10,029 nucleotides of DNA from Bacillota bacterium. GTDB lineage: Bacteria > Bacillota > Dethiobacteria > DTU022 > JAAZDU01. Numbering within the stretch: position 1 is the first letter of the stretch; every line of letters starts with the position of its first letter. The stretch covers positions 1 through 10,029 of the forward strand of contig JAAZDU010000005.1 of assembly GCA_012512665.1 (NCBI GenBank), written 5' to 3'. The notes below the pieces were generated by a model, which was not told the origin of the DNA, did no database searches, and saw only the letters and a list, made by a program, of their open reading frames with translations. Below are positions 1-10,028 of the stretch, one piece after another. A program made the position numbers and the translations under genes.

Positions 1-66
1 AAAAAACTCCCCGGTGTGGCGGTCTTGCAAGAATCTGAATCAGCGCCTGCCTCAACCAATGCATAG
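1..66 (+). CDS. pgk: Phosphoglycerate kinase, C-terminal end (partial)
   Basis: Frame 1 is open from the window edge to a TAG at 64-66 and encodes KKLPGVAVLQE followed by a short tail, SESAPASTNA. The piece GK(K/E)LPGVAVL is the typical last strand of bacterial phosphoglycerate kinase, the glycolytic enzyme that makes ATP and 3-phosphoglycerate from 1,3-bisphosphoglycerate. Location just before tpiA, with 42 nt between stop and start, is the standard Firmicutes gene order and supports the call. The polar tail of about ten residues goes beyond where most family members end and is probably disordered. Only 21 codons are visible, so the identification rests on this short motif and on context. 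Confidence 0.8.
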   Translation, partial: KKLPGVAVLQESESAPASTNA

Positions 67-104
67 CACTGGAGGGAGAAGGCAGAATAGAGAGGAGAGA
101 AATA

Positions 105-114
105 TGCGTTGCGT
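105..114 (+). repeat. 5-bp tandem duplication TGCGT x2 at the tpiA start
   Basis: The bases TGCGT occur twice in direct succession, at 105-109 and 110-114. The first copy contains the TG of an ATG at 104-106, which is 6 nt after the AGGAG at 93-97 but reads only five codons (MRCVN) to a TAA at 119-121. The junction of the copies creates the in-frame TTG at 109-111. Removing one copy would give ATG-CGT-CAA-TTA, the tpiA reading frame with an ATG at ideal distance. The repeat itself is seen directly; that it arose by duplication is inference. Confidence 0.75.
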
Positions 115-888
115 CAATTAATTCTTGCTGCTAATTGGAAAATGCACAAAACTGTAGACGATGCCGAGTTTTTTTTAAAGCGATTTATGGAGGAGCCCAG
201 TGGCATTACAGGGCTGGAGCTAGTATTTTGCCCTCCCTTTACAGCACTTTATCCCATGGCGCAGTTAATTAAGGAGACACCTTTTGTGCTGGGTGCCCAA
301 AATATGCACTGGGAAAAAGAAGGTGCTTATACGGGCGAGATATCGCCCCTTATGTTGCGGGAGCTTGGGGTGCGCTACGTTATTCTTGGTCATTCAGAAA
401 GGCGCCGTTTTTTCAGGGAGCAGCCGCAGGAAATTAGCCTAAAAGTGGCTTCGGCTTTTAACTTTGGGCTCAATCCTATTTTGTGTATTGGAGAAACTGA
501 GGAAGAGCGGAGGCAGGGTCATACTGAAAAAGTATTGTGCCGCCAACTACGTGAGGCCCTGGCAGACTCCTTGCACATAGATAAAGAGCATGCCTCCAAG
601 CTTGTTATTGCTTATGAACCGGTCTGGGCCATTGGAACCGGCCTGGCCGCTTCCGGGAAGGATGCCGGCGAAGCTGCTGCTATTATTCGCTCTTATTTGG
701 CTGAGTTGTTAGATAAAGAAAGGGCTGCTGTTATAAGGATTCAGTACGGGGGAAGTGTAAACAGCGACAATATTTTGGATTTTGTTTCTCTTCCCGATAT
801 TGACGGGGCACTGGTGGGAGGGGCTTCTTTAAAACCCGGCTCATTTAAGGAGCTAATATTGGCCTTAGACCGCTTGAGGAGGAGTTAA
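109..888 (+). CDS. tpiA: Triosephosphate isomerase
   Basis: This cytosolic enzyme interconverts dihydroxyacetone phosphate and glyceraldehyde 3-phosphate. The 259-residue product has the usual family length and a complete active site: N9 and K11 in AANWKM, the electrophile H95 in LGHSERR, the catalytic base E170 in AYEPVW, the phosphate-gripping lid AIGTG (174-178), and the phosphate-binding segments YGGSV (213-217) and GALVGGASL (233-241). The lid continues LAAS rather than the commoner KTA, a known kind of variation. TTG is the only start possible: the frame has a TAG at 88-90 and no other start codon before 109. The AGGAG at 93-97 lies 11 nt from the TTG, which is long, and an out-of-frame ATG at 104 is better placed. 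It is probably cotranscribed with pgk and gpmI; gpmI starts 1 nt after its stop, and the last codons (AGG AGG AGT TAA) form part of the gpmI ribosome binding site. Confidence 0.97.
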   Translation: MRQLILAANWKMHKTVDDAEFFLKRFMEEPSGITGLELVFCPPFTALYPMAQLIKETPFVLGAQNMHWEKEGAYTGEISPLMLRELGVRYVILGHSERRRFFREQPQEISLKVASAFNFGLNPILCIGETEEERRQGHTEKVLCRQLREALADSLHIDKEHASKLVIAYEPVWAIGTGLAASGKDAGEAAAIIRSYLAELLDKERAAVIRIQYGGSVNSDNILDFVSLPDIDGALVGGASLKPGSFKELILALDRLRRS

Positions 889-889
889 G

Positions 890-3812
<2,923 letters not shown>

Positions 3813-3843
3813 TTTAACCTGCTATGCCATTATGTAGGGGAAA

Positions 3844-3872
3844 TTTCGACCTTTGACTTTATGTGTTACAAT
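3844..3872 (+). promoter_or_regulatory. Possible extended -10 promoter for secG
   Basis: TACAAT at 3867-3872 matches the sigma-A -10 box at five of six positions and is preceded by TG at the extended -10 place (TGTTACAAT, 3864-3872). The region 17 nt upstream, TTTCGA (3844-3849), is a poor -35. It lies in the 100-nt gap between eno and secG, about 40 nt before the secG start, where a new transcription start would be sensible. The gene could equally be read from the glycolytic operon, because no hairpin with a T-run follows eno. Confidence 0.35.
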
Positions 3873-3912
3873 ATGCATTTGGAGTATAACTTTGCTGGAA
3901 GGAGGGGGACTG

Positions 3913-4137
3913 GTGCAAACATTTTTGACAGTAATTTATGTCATAATTTGCATTGGACTAATTGCCACAGTGCTTCTACAATCTGAGCGCAGCGCTGGGC
4001 TTTCTGGTACCATAGCAGGTGGGACGCAATCTCTTTTTGGCAAGAAAAAAAGTTGGGATGACCTGCTCAGCCGTTTTACCACTGGACTGGCTGTTGCATT
4101 CATGATTTTGGCAGTATTGTTAACACTATTTAATTGA
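3913..4137 (+). CDS. secG: Preprotein translocase subunit SecG
   Basis: SecG is the small auxiliary subunit of the SecYEG channel in the cytoplasmic membrane. The 74-residue product has two hydrophobic helices (about 3-22 and 54-73) joined by a glycine-rich cytoplasmic loop with the family pattern [12 protein letters not shown] followed by [11 protein letters not shown]. The GTG at 3913 is chosen because AAGGAGG at 3899-3905 stands 7 nt in front of it and the resulting start, [10 protein letters not shown], matches the family. The frame is open 20 codons further upstream to a TTG at 3853, but that longer version would start inside the putative promoter and has no ribosome binding site. It lies downstream of eno and 25 nt before hppA, with which it may be cotranscribed. 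Confidence 0.93.
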   Translation: MQTFLTVIYVIICIGLIATVLLQSERSAGLSGTIAGGTQSLFGKKKSWDDLLSRFTTGLAVAFMILAVLLTLFN

Positions 4138-4162
4138 AGTTCAAGGGAAAGGGGTTATTTCC

Positions 4163-6130
4163 ATGAGTTACACTGCACTTTACCTTCCCCCCTTGGTAGC
4201 ATTAGTGGGGCTGCTTTTTGCTTTTTTCCTGTGGAATAAGGTGAACGGCTTTGATGCTGGCACGGAAAAAATGATAGAGATTGCTGGTGCTATCCAGGAG
4301 GGCGCCATGGCATTCCTGCGCAGGGAGTACAGCACCCTGGCAGTTTTTGTAGTAGTCCTGGCCATTGTTGTGGCGGTCTTGATCCACCCCTATGCAGCTA
4401 TTTCTTTTGTGGTAGGAGCTGTTTTTTCTGCAGCAGCCGGTTTTGTGGGTATGCAGGTTGCAACTCAGGCCAATGTGCGCACGGCTAACGCTGCTCGCAA
4501 AGGGGTTAACGAAGCTTTAACAGTGGCTTTTTCCAGCGGCTCCGTCATGGGGATGATGGTGGCTGGTTTGGGGCTGCTGGGACTGGGGCTGCTCTACATG
4601 GCTTTTAGGGATCCGCAAATTGTTAATGGCTATGCCCTGGGGGCAAGCTCCATTGCCCTTTTTGCCCGGGTCGGGGGTGGCATCTACACCAAGGCTGCTG
4701 ATGTAGGGGCAGACCTGGTGGGCAAGGTTGAAGCCGGTATCCCCGAAGATGATCCCCGCAATGCCGGTGTTATCGCTGACAACGTGGGCGATAATGTAGG
4801 CGACGTGGCTGGTATGGGGGCAGATCTTTTTGAATCTTACGTAGGCTCTATTATCGCGACCATTACCGTGGGGGTTTTGGTTTATGATGGGTTAGCTGGC
4901 GCCATCCTGCCCATGTTGGTGGCTGCAGTAGGCATTATAGCCTCCATTATAGGCTATTTTTTTGTGCAGGCTAAGGAAGGGGTTCGCCTGGGTGCAGCCC
5001 TGGAGCGTTCTACCATAGTTGCTGCTGCCATTGTATTGGTGGCCTCCTATTTTCTAACTACATATGTGCTGGGAGAAATCGGTCCATTCTATGCCATTGT
5101 TTCAGGGCTTCTAGCCGGTATTATCATTGGCCGTTTAACAGATTACTATACCTCTTCCCATTATAATCCAGTGCGGCACCTGGCTGAGGCTTCCACGACG
5201 GGTGCTGCTACCAATCTAATCAGCGGTCTGGCCCTGGGAATGAAGAGCACTGCCTTGCCCCTGATTACTATCATAGTGGCTATCATTATCAGCTATTTTA
5301 CTGCTGGTGTATACGGTATTGCTATTGCTGCCGTAGGCATGCTGGCTACGGTAGGCACCACTGTTTCTGTTGATGCTTACGGTCCTGTAGCCGATAATGC
5401 TGGCGGCATCGCTGAGATGGCCGAACTGGATCCCAAGGTGCGCGCCATTACCGACGAGCTGGATGCCCTGGGCAATACCACGGCTGCTATCGGTAAGGGT
5501 TTTGCAATCGGCTCTGCTGCTTTGACCGCGCTGGCCCTCTTTACCGCCTACACTCAGGCAGCAGGCATTGAAAGGATTGACCTTACCGATCCTGGCACTA
5601 TAGTTGGCCTTTTCCTGGGAGGAGTTGTCATCTTTTTTACCAGTTCGCTCACGATGGAAGCGGTTGGCAATGCTGCCCACGAACTGATAGAGGAGATCAG
5701 GCGCCAGTTCCGCGAGATCCCCGGTCTCATGGAAGGAAAAGCCAGGCCTGAATACGCCCGCTGCGTAGATATCAGCACTTCAGCGGCCCTGCGGGAAATG
5801 CTTGTCCCGGGCCTTACGGCAGTGGTGGTTCCTCTGCTGGTTGGCTTTCTCCCTTTTTTGGGAAAAGAAGCCCTGGGAGGGCTTTTAGCAGGGGCGCTTG
5901 TGACGGGGGTTCTCATGGCTATTTTTATGGCCAATGCAGGTGGTGCCTGGGATAACGCCAAAAAATATATTGAAAGCGGTGCTTTGGGAGGCAAAGGAAG
6001 TGAAGCCCATAAAGCTGCTGTGGTGGGGGACACCGTAGGCGATCCTTTTAAAGATACATCAGGTCCTTCCATCAATATACTAATTAAGTTGATGAGTATT
6101 GTTGCCCTTGTTTTTGCCGCCCTCTTTTAA
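4163..6130 (+). CDS. hppA: K+-dependent-type membrane ion-translocating pyrophosphatase
   Basis: This polytopic membrane enzyme hydrolyses cytoplasmic pyrophosphate and pumps H+ and/or Na+ outward. The 655-residue length and about 16 hydrophobic helices fit the family. Pyrophosphate and Mg2+ binding motifs are intact: [11 protein letters not shown] (180-190), EDDPRN and DNVGDNVGD (195-214), [12 protein letters not shown] (404-415) and [16 protein letters not shown] (621-636). [10 protein letters not shown] (437-446) has Ala441 and Gly444 where K+-independent enzymes have Lys and Thr, so K+ dependence is predicted. The gate residues D214, E224 (in DLFES) and K642 are present. E224 sits where Na+-pumping and several bacterial H+-pumping enzymes have it, not four residues later as in plant H+ pumps, so the pumped ion cannot be settled from sequence. 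The ATG at 4163 follows AAAGGGG by 8 nt. A terminator follows the gene. It probably recovers energy from biosynthetic pyrophosphate, as expected in energy-limited anaerobes (inference). Confidence 0.95.
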   Translation: MSYTALYLPPLVALVGLLFAFFLWNKVNGFDAGTEKMIEIAGAIQEGAMAFLRREYSTLAVFVVVLAIVVAVLIHPYAAISFVVGAVFSAAAGFVGMQVATQANVRTANAARKGVNEALTVAFSSGSVMGMMVAGLGLLGLGLLYMAFRDPQIVNGYALGASSIALFARVGGGIYTKAADVGADLVGKVEAGIPEDDPRNAGVIADNVGDNVGDVAGMGADLFESYVGSIIATITVGVLVYDGLAGAILPMLVAAVGIIASIIGYFFVQAKEGVRLGAALERSTIVAAAIVLVASYFLTTYVLGEIGPFYAIVSGLLAGIIIGRLTDYYTSSHYNPVRHLAEASTTGAATNLISGLALGMKSTALPLITIIVAIIISYFTAGVYGIAIAAVGMLATVGTTVSVDAYGPVADNAGGIAEMAELDPKVRAITDELDALGNTTAAIGKGFAIGSAALTALALFTAYTQAAGIERIDLTDPGTIVGLFLGGVVIFFTSSLTMEAVGNAAHELIEEIRRQFREIPGLMEGKARPEYARCVDISTSAALREMLVPGLTAVVVPLLVGFLPFLGKEALGGLLAGALVTGVLMAIFMANAGGAWDNAKKYIESGALGGKGSEAHKAAVVGDTVGDPFKDTSGPSINILIKLMSIVALVFAALF

Positions 6131-6153
6131 TAGCAACGTCCAAGTGCTCTGGC

Positions 6154-6190
6154 AGGACTTTCCTCATAAAAGGGGTGAAAGTCCTCTTTT
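6154..6190 (+). terminator. Intrinsic terminator after hppA
   Basis: AGGACTTTC (6154-6162) pairs perfectly with GAAAGTCCT (6177-6185), giving a 9-bp stem that may be lengthened by CTC against GGG across a bulged T. It is followed directly by CTTTT and a T/A-rich stretch. It lies 24 nt after the hppA stop and 35 nt before the next start, so it likely ends the secG-hppA transcript. The T-run is short, so some readthrough into the HD gene is possible. Confidence 0.65.
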
Positions 6191-6224
6191 ATCTATTACA
6201 TGGATTTTATAAGGAGTTGTTTAT

Positions 6225-6776
6225 ATGGAACGGCAGGAAGCTTACGAGCTGATGAAAGAAAAGGTTAAAAATAAAAATTTGCGCAAGCACATGCTGGCTG
6301 TGGAAGCTGTTATGAGGCGCCTGGCTGCTCATCTAGGCCAGGATGTGGAAAAGTGGGGGCTGGCAGGTCTTCTGCACGATCTGGATTATGATTTTACTTG
6401 CGATGCCCCGGAAAAGCACAGCCTGGTGGCCGGCGAGATGCTGGAAGAGATGGGTGTGGATGCGGAGATTGTTAAGGCGGTGAAGGCTCACAACAGCTAC
6501 CATGGCTTGCCCAGGGAAACACTGATGGACCATGCACTTTACGCCGCTGACCCGCTCACAGGGCTTATCGTGGCTGCAGCCCTTATCCATCCCGAGAAAA
6601 AGCTGGCTCCCCTGGACGTAGCTTTTGTCATGAACCGCTTTAAGGAGAAGCAGTTTGCCCGGGGAGCTGACCGAGAACAGATCCGCAGCTGCTGCGAACT
6701 GGGCCTGGAGCTGGAAGATTTTGTAGGCATGGGCCTGGAAGCTATGCAGAAAGTCTCCCGCGACCTAGGCCTGTAG
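6225..6776 (+). CDS. HD-superfamily hydrolase (HDIG-type), uncharacterised
   Basis: This 183-residue protein has an N-terminal metal-dependent phosphohydrolase HD domain. Likely ligands are H22 (in RKHMLAVEAV), H51-D52 (in GLLHDLDYD), H65 (in EKHSLVAGEML), H89 (in KAHN) and D109 (in AADPLTGLIVA). This is the pattern of the small predicted HD hydrolases common in Clostridia, whose substrate is not known; related HD proteins cleave nucleotides or phosphoesters. No signal peptide or membrane helix is evident, so it is probably cytosolic. The ATG at 6225 follows AAGGAG (6211-6216) by 8 nt. It stands between the hppA terminator and rnr, 61 nt before rnr, so it may share a transcript with rnr; a role in RNA turnover is possible only by association. 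The hydrolase class is well supported; the function is unknown. Confidence 0.85.
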   Translation: MERQEAYELMKEKVKNKNLRKHMLAVEAVMRRLAAHLGQDVEKWGLAGLLHDLDYDFTCDAPEKHSLVAGEMLEEMGVDAEIVKAVKAHNSYHGLPRETLMDHALYAADPLTGLIVAAALIHPEKKLAPLDVAFVMNRFKEKQFARGADREQIRSCCELGLELEDFVGMGLEAMQKVSRDLGL

Positions 6777-6799
6777 CAAAATCGTTTTATATATTTTTA

Positions 6800-6811
6800 G
6801 CCAATTTTGGC
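6800..6811. promoter_or_regulatory. Short inverted repeat upstream of rnr
   Basis: GCCAA-TT-TTGGC is a 12-bp inverted repeat in the otherwise A/T-rich gap before rnr, just after a -10-like TATATT at 6790-6795 that lacks a recognisable -35. It could be an operator overlapping a transcription start. It could also be chance: the arms are five bases and no T-run follows, so it is not a terminator. Confidence 0.25.
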
Positions 6812-6837
6812 GAGAAAGGAATTTTTAATTATTAATT

Positions 6838-8949
6838 ATGAAAGAAAAAGTGCTCGCATACATGATAGATCCCAAATATAGGGCAGCTACTTTTAAAGGC
6901 CTGTTAAAAGGGCTTGGACTACGCCGGCGCAGAGAAGCAAGCATGTTACAGCAGGCGCTCCAGGAGCTGCTGGAGGAAGGTAGGATTAAAAAGAGTAGGC
7001 GCGGCAGGTTTTTCCTGGAACAAAACAATCAATTGGTCAAGGGAACCATCCAGGGCCATGCCAGGGGTTTTGCCTTTCTTATTCCGGAAAATAGGGAAGA
7101 GGAAGATATTTTTATCAAGCCTAACTGCCTACAAGGGGCTATGCACGGTGATGAGGTGTTGGTTAAACTCAGCACAGCCCAGCGCAGGGGACGCAAACGT
7201 GAGGGAGAAGTAGTAAAAATCCTGAAACGGCGCAGTCCTTTTATGGTCGGCTCTTTTAGAGGAAGCAAGCGTAGAGGCTCTGTTATACCTGATGATCAAA
7301 GGTTGGTTAAAGAAATTGTTATCACAAAGAAAAAAGGCATAAAACCCGTTGCCGGTGATAAGGTAGTTGTCAAAATAACTCAGTGGCCGCGCGGGGATAG
7401 AGTAGCCCGGGGAGAGATAGACCAGGTGCTGGGTGCGGAGGGAGAAAAAGGAGTTGATGTTCTTTCCGTTATTAAAAAGCACGGGCTGAGGGAAAAATTT
7501 CCTGCTGCGGCTTTAAGAGAGGCGGAAGAGGTAGCGCGCTGGACCCCTGGTGAACCTTATCCTTCAGAACGCCTTGATTTAAGAAGCATACCGATGGTAA
7601 CTATTGATGGGGAAGATGCTAAAGACCTTGATGATGCAGTTTCCTTGGAGACAAGGTGCGAGGGAGGCTGGACGCTTGGGGTGCACATAGCCGATGTCTC
7701 TTTTTATGTTAAAGAAAACAGCCTTCTGGACAAGGAGGCTTTGCGCCGTGGAACCAGTGTCTACTTGGTTGACAGGGTCTTGCCCATGTTGCCGCCCCGA
7801 CTTTCCAATGAGATTTGTAGCCTGAACCCAGGAGTGGACCGGCTGGCGATGAGTGTTATGATGGAGATCAGCCCCCAGGGAGAAGTTGAAAATTACAGGT
7901 TTGCGCTAAGCATAGTGCGCATTGATGAGCGCATGACTTATAAGAATGTAGCTGCCATACTGGATGGAGATGAAACGTTGTCTCATCAGTATGCCCCCTG
8001 GGTGGATACTTTTAGGGAGATGCACAAGTTATCTTCCCTGTTGCGTTCCAGGCGCCTGGAACGGGGTGCTATTGATTTTGCCTTTCCTGAACCCAAAGTG
8101 CATTTAGACGAAGAAGGCCACCCTATCTCCATTGAAGTTCGCTGGCAGGGTCCTGCCGAAAATATAATCGAGGAATTTATGATCCTTTGCAACGAGGTTG
8201 TAGCCGGCCATTTTGCTAAAAAAGGACTGCCCCTTATCTACCGTATTCACGAAAAGCCCCAAGAAGAGAAGGTAGTGGAATTGAGAGAAACCCTCTCCCT
8301 GTTTAATATTAGGCTCAAAGGGTCGCCCTCCAAAATTAAGCCTTCCCATTATCAAAAGGTGCTGCAAAAAGTGCGGGCTAGCAGGTGGGAAAAAATGGTT
8401 AGCTATCTGTTGCTGCGCTCCTTAACCCAGGCCCGTTACAGCCCTGATAATGTGGGGCACTTTGGGCTGGCTTCCCCTGTATATTGTCACTTTACCGCTC
8501 CCATACGCCGTTACCCGGACCTGGTAGTGCATCGCCTGCTACGCCATCTTTTGACCGGTGAACTGAAAAGCGATAAATGGCAGAAAATGTTACCGCAGCT
8601 TTCACAGATAGCTGCCCACGCTTCAGAGCAGGAAAGGTTGGCCGTGGAAGCGGAAAGAGAAAGTGTTGATCTAAAAAAACTGGAGTTTATGGAAGGCAAA
8701 GAGGGAGAAGAATTTGCTGCCATTATTAATGGCGTGACCTCCTTTGGACTTTTTGTAGAACTGGAGAATACGGTAGAGGGCCTGGTGCATATAAGCTCTA
8801 TTGAAGGTGATTATTATCGTTTTGAGGAAAAGAGTATGTCCTTGCGCGGTGAAAGAACACATACAGTTTTTCGCCTGGGAGATCCCGTTACTGTGCGCCT
8901 GCATAGAGTCAACAAAGAAGAAGGCCTCCTGGATTTCCGGCTCGTTTGA
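6838..8949 (+). CDS. rnr: Ribonuclease R (3'-5' exoribonuclease, RNB family)
   Basis: RNase R degrades structured RNA processively from the 3' end, including nonstop mRNA released by trans-translation. The 703-residue product has the standard domain order: an N-terminal winged helix (about 1-62), two cold-shock RNA-binding domains (about 66-130 and 137-200), the RNB catalytic domain (about 243-570) and a C-terminal S1 domain (about 623-702, containing TSFGLFVELENTVEGLVHIS). The catalytic carboxylates are D257, D263, D265 and D266 in TIDGEDAKDLDDAV, and the conserved HFTAPIRRYPDL segment is at 551-562. Unlike the E. coli enzyme it lacks a long lysine-rich C-terminal tail. The ATG at 6838 is the first start after an in-frame TAA (6826-6828). 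The only Shine-Dalgarno-like sequence, AAAGGA (6815-6820), is 17 nt away across an A/T-only stretch, so initiation may be weak or not SD-led. The smpB and ssrA genes downstream match its known role. Confidence 0.96.
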   Translation: MKEKVLAYMIDPKYRAATFKGLLKGLGLRRRREASMLQQALQELLEEGRIKKSRRGRFFLEQNNQLVKGTIQGHARGFAFLIPENREEEDIFIKPNCLQGAMHGDEVLVKLSTAQRRGRKREGEVVKILKRRSPFMVGSFRGSKRRGSVIPDDQRLVKEIVITKKKGIKPVAGDKVVVKITQWPRGDRVARGEIDQVLGAEGEKGVDVLSVIKKHGLREKFPAAALREAEEVARWTPGEPYPSERLDLRSIPMVTIDGEDAKDLDDAVSLETRCEGGWTLGVHIADVSFYVKENSLLDKEALRRGTSVYLVDRVLPMLPPRLSNEICSLNPGVDRLAMSVMMEISPQGEVENYRFALSIVRIDERMTYKNVAAILDGDETLSHQYAPWVDTFREMHKLSSLLRSRRLERGAIDFAFPEPKVHLDEEGHPISIEVRWQGPAENIIEEFMILCNEVVAGHFAKKGLPLIYRIHEKPQEEKVVELRETLSLFNIRLKGSPSKIKPSHYQKVLQKVRASRWEKMVSYLLLRSLTQARYSPDNVGHFGLASPVYCHFTAPIRRYPDLVVHRLLRHLLTGELKSDKWQKMLPQLSQIAAHASEQERLAVEAERESVDLKKLEFMEGKEGEEFAAIINGVTSFGLFVELENTVEGLVHISSIEGDYYRFEEKSMSLRGERTHTVFRLGDPVTVRLHRVNKEEGLLDFRLV

Positions 8950-8964
8950 GCTTACAGTTTGTTT

Positions 8965-8988
8965 AAGGGCTTGCAGATAACAACCCTT
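8965..8988 (+). terminator. Weak hairpin after rnr
   Basis: AAGGG-c-TTG (8965-8973) can pair with CAA-CCCTT (8981-8988) in an 8-bp stem with one bulged C and a 7-nt loop, 15 nt after the rnr stop. The following sequence is GTATAAATAGTTTTC, with no real T-run, so termination efficiency is doubtful; it may instead protect the rnr mRNA 3' end. Confidence 0.3.
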
Positions 8989-9004
8989 GTATAAATAGTT
9001 TTCA

Positions 9005-9033
9005 TTGATTTTCCTCCTCCTGCGTGGTATAAT
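9005..9033 (+). promoter_or_regulatory. Sigma-A promoter for smpB (and probably ssrA)
   Basis: TTGATT (9005-9010) and TATAAT (9028-9033) are separated by exactly 17 nt. The -10 is a perfect match and the -35 matches four of six, making this the best promoter in the window. The predicted start is near A9040, giving a leader of about 84 nt before smpB. The spacer contains CCTCCTCCT, which has no obvious promoter role. Confidence 0.8.
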
Positions 9034-9045
9034 TTTAACAGATAC

Positions 9046-9058
9046 AGTAAAGTTTACT
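9046..9058. promoter_or_regulatory. Operator-like palindrome at the smpB transcript start
   Basis: AGTAAA-G-TTTACT is a perfect 13-bp inverted repeat about 6 nt after the predicted transcription start. As DNA it could be a repressor operator; as RNA it would form only a weak 5-bp A/U-rich hairpin directly before the leader terminator. No known regulator consensus was recognised. Confidence 0.35.
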
Positions 9059-9059
9059 T

Positions 9060-9095
9060 CCTACCATTTTTCGCAGCCAAACGGTAGGTTTTTTT
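9060..9095 (+). terminator. Intrinsic terminator in the smpB leader (candidate attenuator)
   Basis: CCTACC (9060-9065) pairs with GGTAGG (9083-9088), and after an A-C mismatch TTT (9067-9069) pairs with AAA (9079-9081). Seven T residues follow (9089-9095). This is a well-formed intrinsic terminator. It lies downstream of the 9005-9033 promoter and upstream of smpB, so transcripts started there must read through it; terminated products would be about 55 nt. It may also simply stop rnr transcripts that pass the weaker hairpin at 8965. Confidence 0.7.
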
Positions 9096-9123
9096 GTCCG
9101 TAAATTTGCAGGGGAGAAAATTT

Positions 9124-9606
9124 ATGGTTGAGCAACAGAAAGGGCGTAAAGAACGGGTTGTGGCTCAAAATAGAAAAGCCCGCCACGACTACCATATTGA
9201 AGAAACGTACGAAGCTGGCCTGGTTCTTAAAGGAACTGAAGTTAAATCTTTGCGGGCCGGTAAAGTAAACTTAAAAGATAGCTATGCCAAAGTTGAAAAC
9301 AGCGAATTATTTTTATATAATATGCATATAAGCCCGTATGATAAGGGTAATGTTTTTAATCACGATCCCCTGCGCACAAGAAAGCTCCTCCTGCACCGCA
9401 GGCAGATTAACCGCCTGCAGGGATATACCCAGGAAAGGGGCTTTACCCTCGTTCCTTTAAGGCTTTACTTCTCTAACGGGAAAGCCAAGGTTGAGCTGGC
9501 CCTGGCTAAGGGCAAAAAAGCCTATGATAAGCGGAAAGATATGGCTGAGCGGGATGCTCGCAGGGAGATGGATAGAGCGTTTAAGGAAAAACAAATTCGT
9601 TATTAA
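9124..9606 (+). CDS. smpB: SsrA-binding protein SmpB
   Basis: SmpB binds the tRNA-like domain of tmRNA and carries it into the empty A site of stalled ribosomes, its C-terminal tail occupying the mRNA channel. The 160-residue product shows the OB-fold hallmarks NRKA (16-19), HDY (21-23), GTEVKSLR (37-44) and YNMHISPY (65-72), and the basic tail KGKKAYDKR (129-137) continuing to the helix-forming [18 protein letters not shown] (139-156) that reads the A site. The ATG at 9124 is preceded by AGGGGAG (9110-9116) at 7 nt. The frame is open ten codons further to a TTG at 9094, but that lies in the terminator T-run and has no ribosome binding site. It is transcribed from the 9005 promoter through the leader terminator. 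The ssrA gene begins 4 nt after the stop, so both are probably made as one transcript. Confidence 0.96.
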   Translation: MVEQQKGRKERVVAQNRKARHDYHIEETYEAGLVLKGTEVKSLRAGKVNLKDSYAKVENSELFLYNMHISPYDKGNVFNHDPLRTRKLLLHRRQINRLQGYTQERGFTLVPLRLYFSNGKAKVELALAKGKKAYDKRKDMAERDARREMDRAFKEKQIRY

Positions 9607-9610
9607 TTTT

Positions 9611-9966
<356 letters not shown>

Positions 9967-9972
9967 AACTAC

Positions 9973-9994
9973 CTGATTTTTCAGCTGCTTTTTT
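9973..9994 (+). terminator. Weak terminator-like hairpin after ssrA
   Basis: CTGA-TTTT-TCAG (9973-9984) is followed by CTGC and six T residues (9989-9994), 8 nt after the tmRNA CCA. The stem is only 4 bp and not G/C-rich, so this is a poor intrinsic terminator on its own, but it is the only candidate before the window ends. Confidence 0.3.
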
Positions 9995-10007
9995 AGCCGA
10001 TTTCGCA

Positions 10008-10028
10008 GTGGATCCACATTGGATCCAA
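10008..10028. repeat. Two spaced palindromes sharing TGGATCCA
   Basis: GTGGATCCAC (10008-10017) and TTGGATCCAA (10019-10028) are each perfect 10-bp palindromes. Their TGGATCCA cores are 11 bp apart, about one helical turn. They touch the window end, so it is not visible whether more copies follow. They could be paired protein-binding sites or the start of a short repeat; chance is possible. Confidence 0.4.

Noticed and set aside
168..178. T-rich and A-run tract in tpiA as a programmed frameshift site
   Set aside because: The reading frame is continuous and conserved across it, so no shift is needed for the product.
3853..3912. Longer SecG starting at TTG 3853
   Set aside because: It adds 20 residues not typical for SecG and has no Shine-Dalgarno, whereas GTG 3913 has AAGGAGG at 7 nt.
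5216..6075. Two long - strand open frames opposite hppA
   Set aside because: They are mirror frames of a strongly conserved coding sequence; the translations are low-complexity or unrecognisable and lack start signals.
9013..9021. CCTCCTCCT in the smpB promoter spacer as an anti-Shine-Dalgarno RNA element
   Set aside because: It would be in RNA only if rnr transcripts run through, and nothing indicates a pairing partner or function; most likely a chance pyrimidine run.
9094..9123. Longer SmpB starting at TTG 9094
   Set aside because: The TTG lies in the T-run of the terminator and lacks a ribosome binding site; ATG 9124 has AGGGGAG at 7 nt and gives the usual length.
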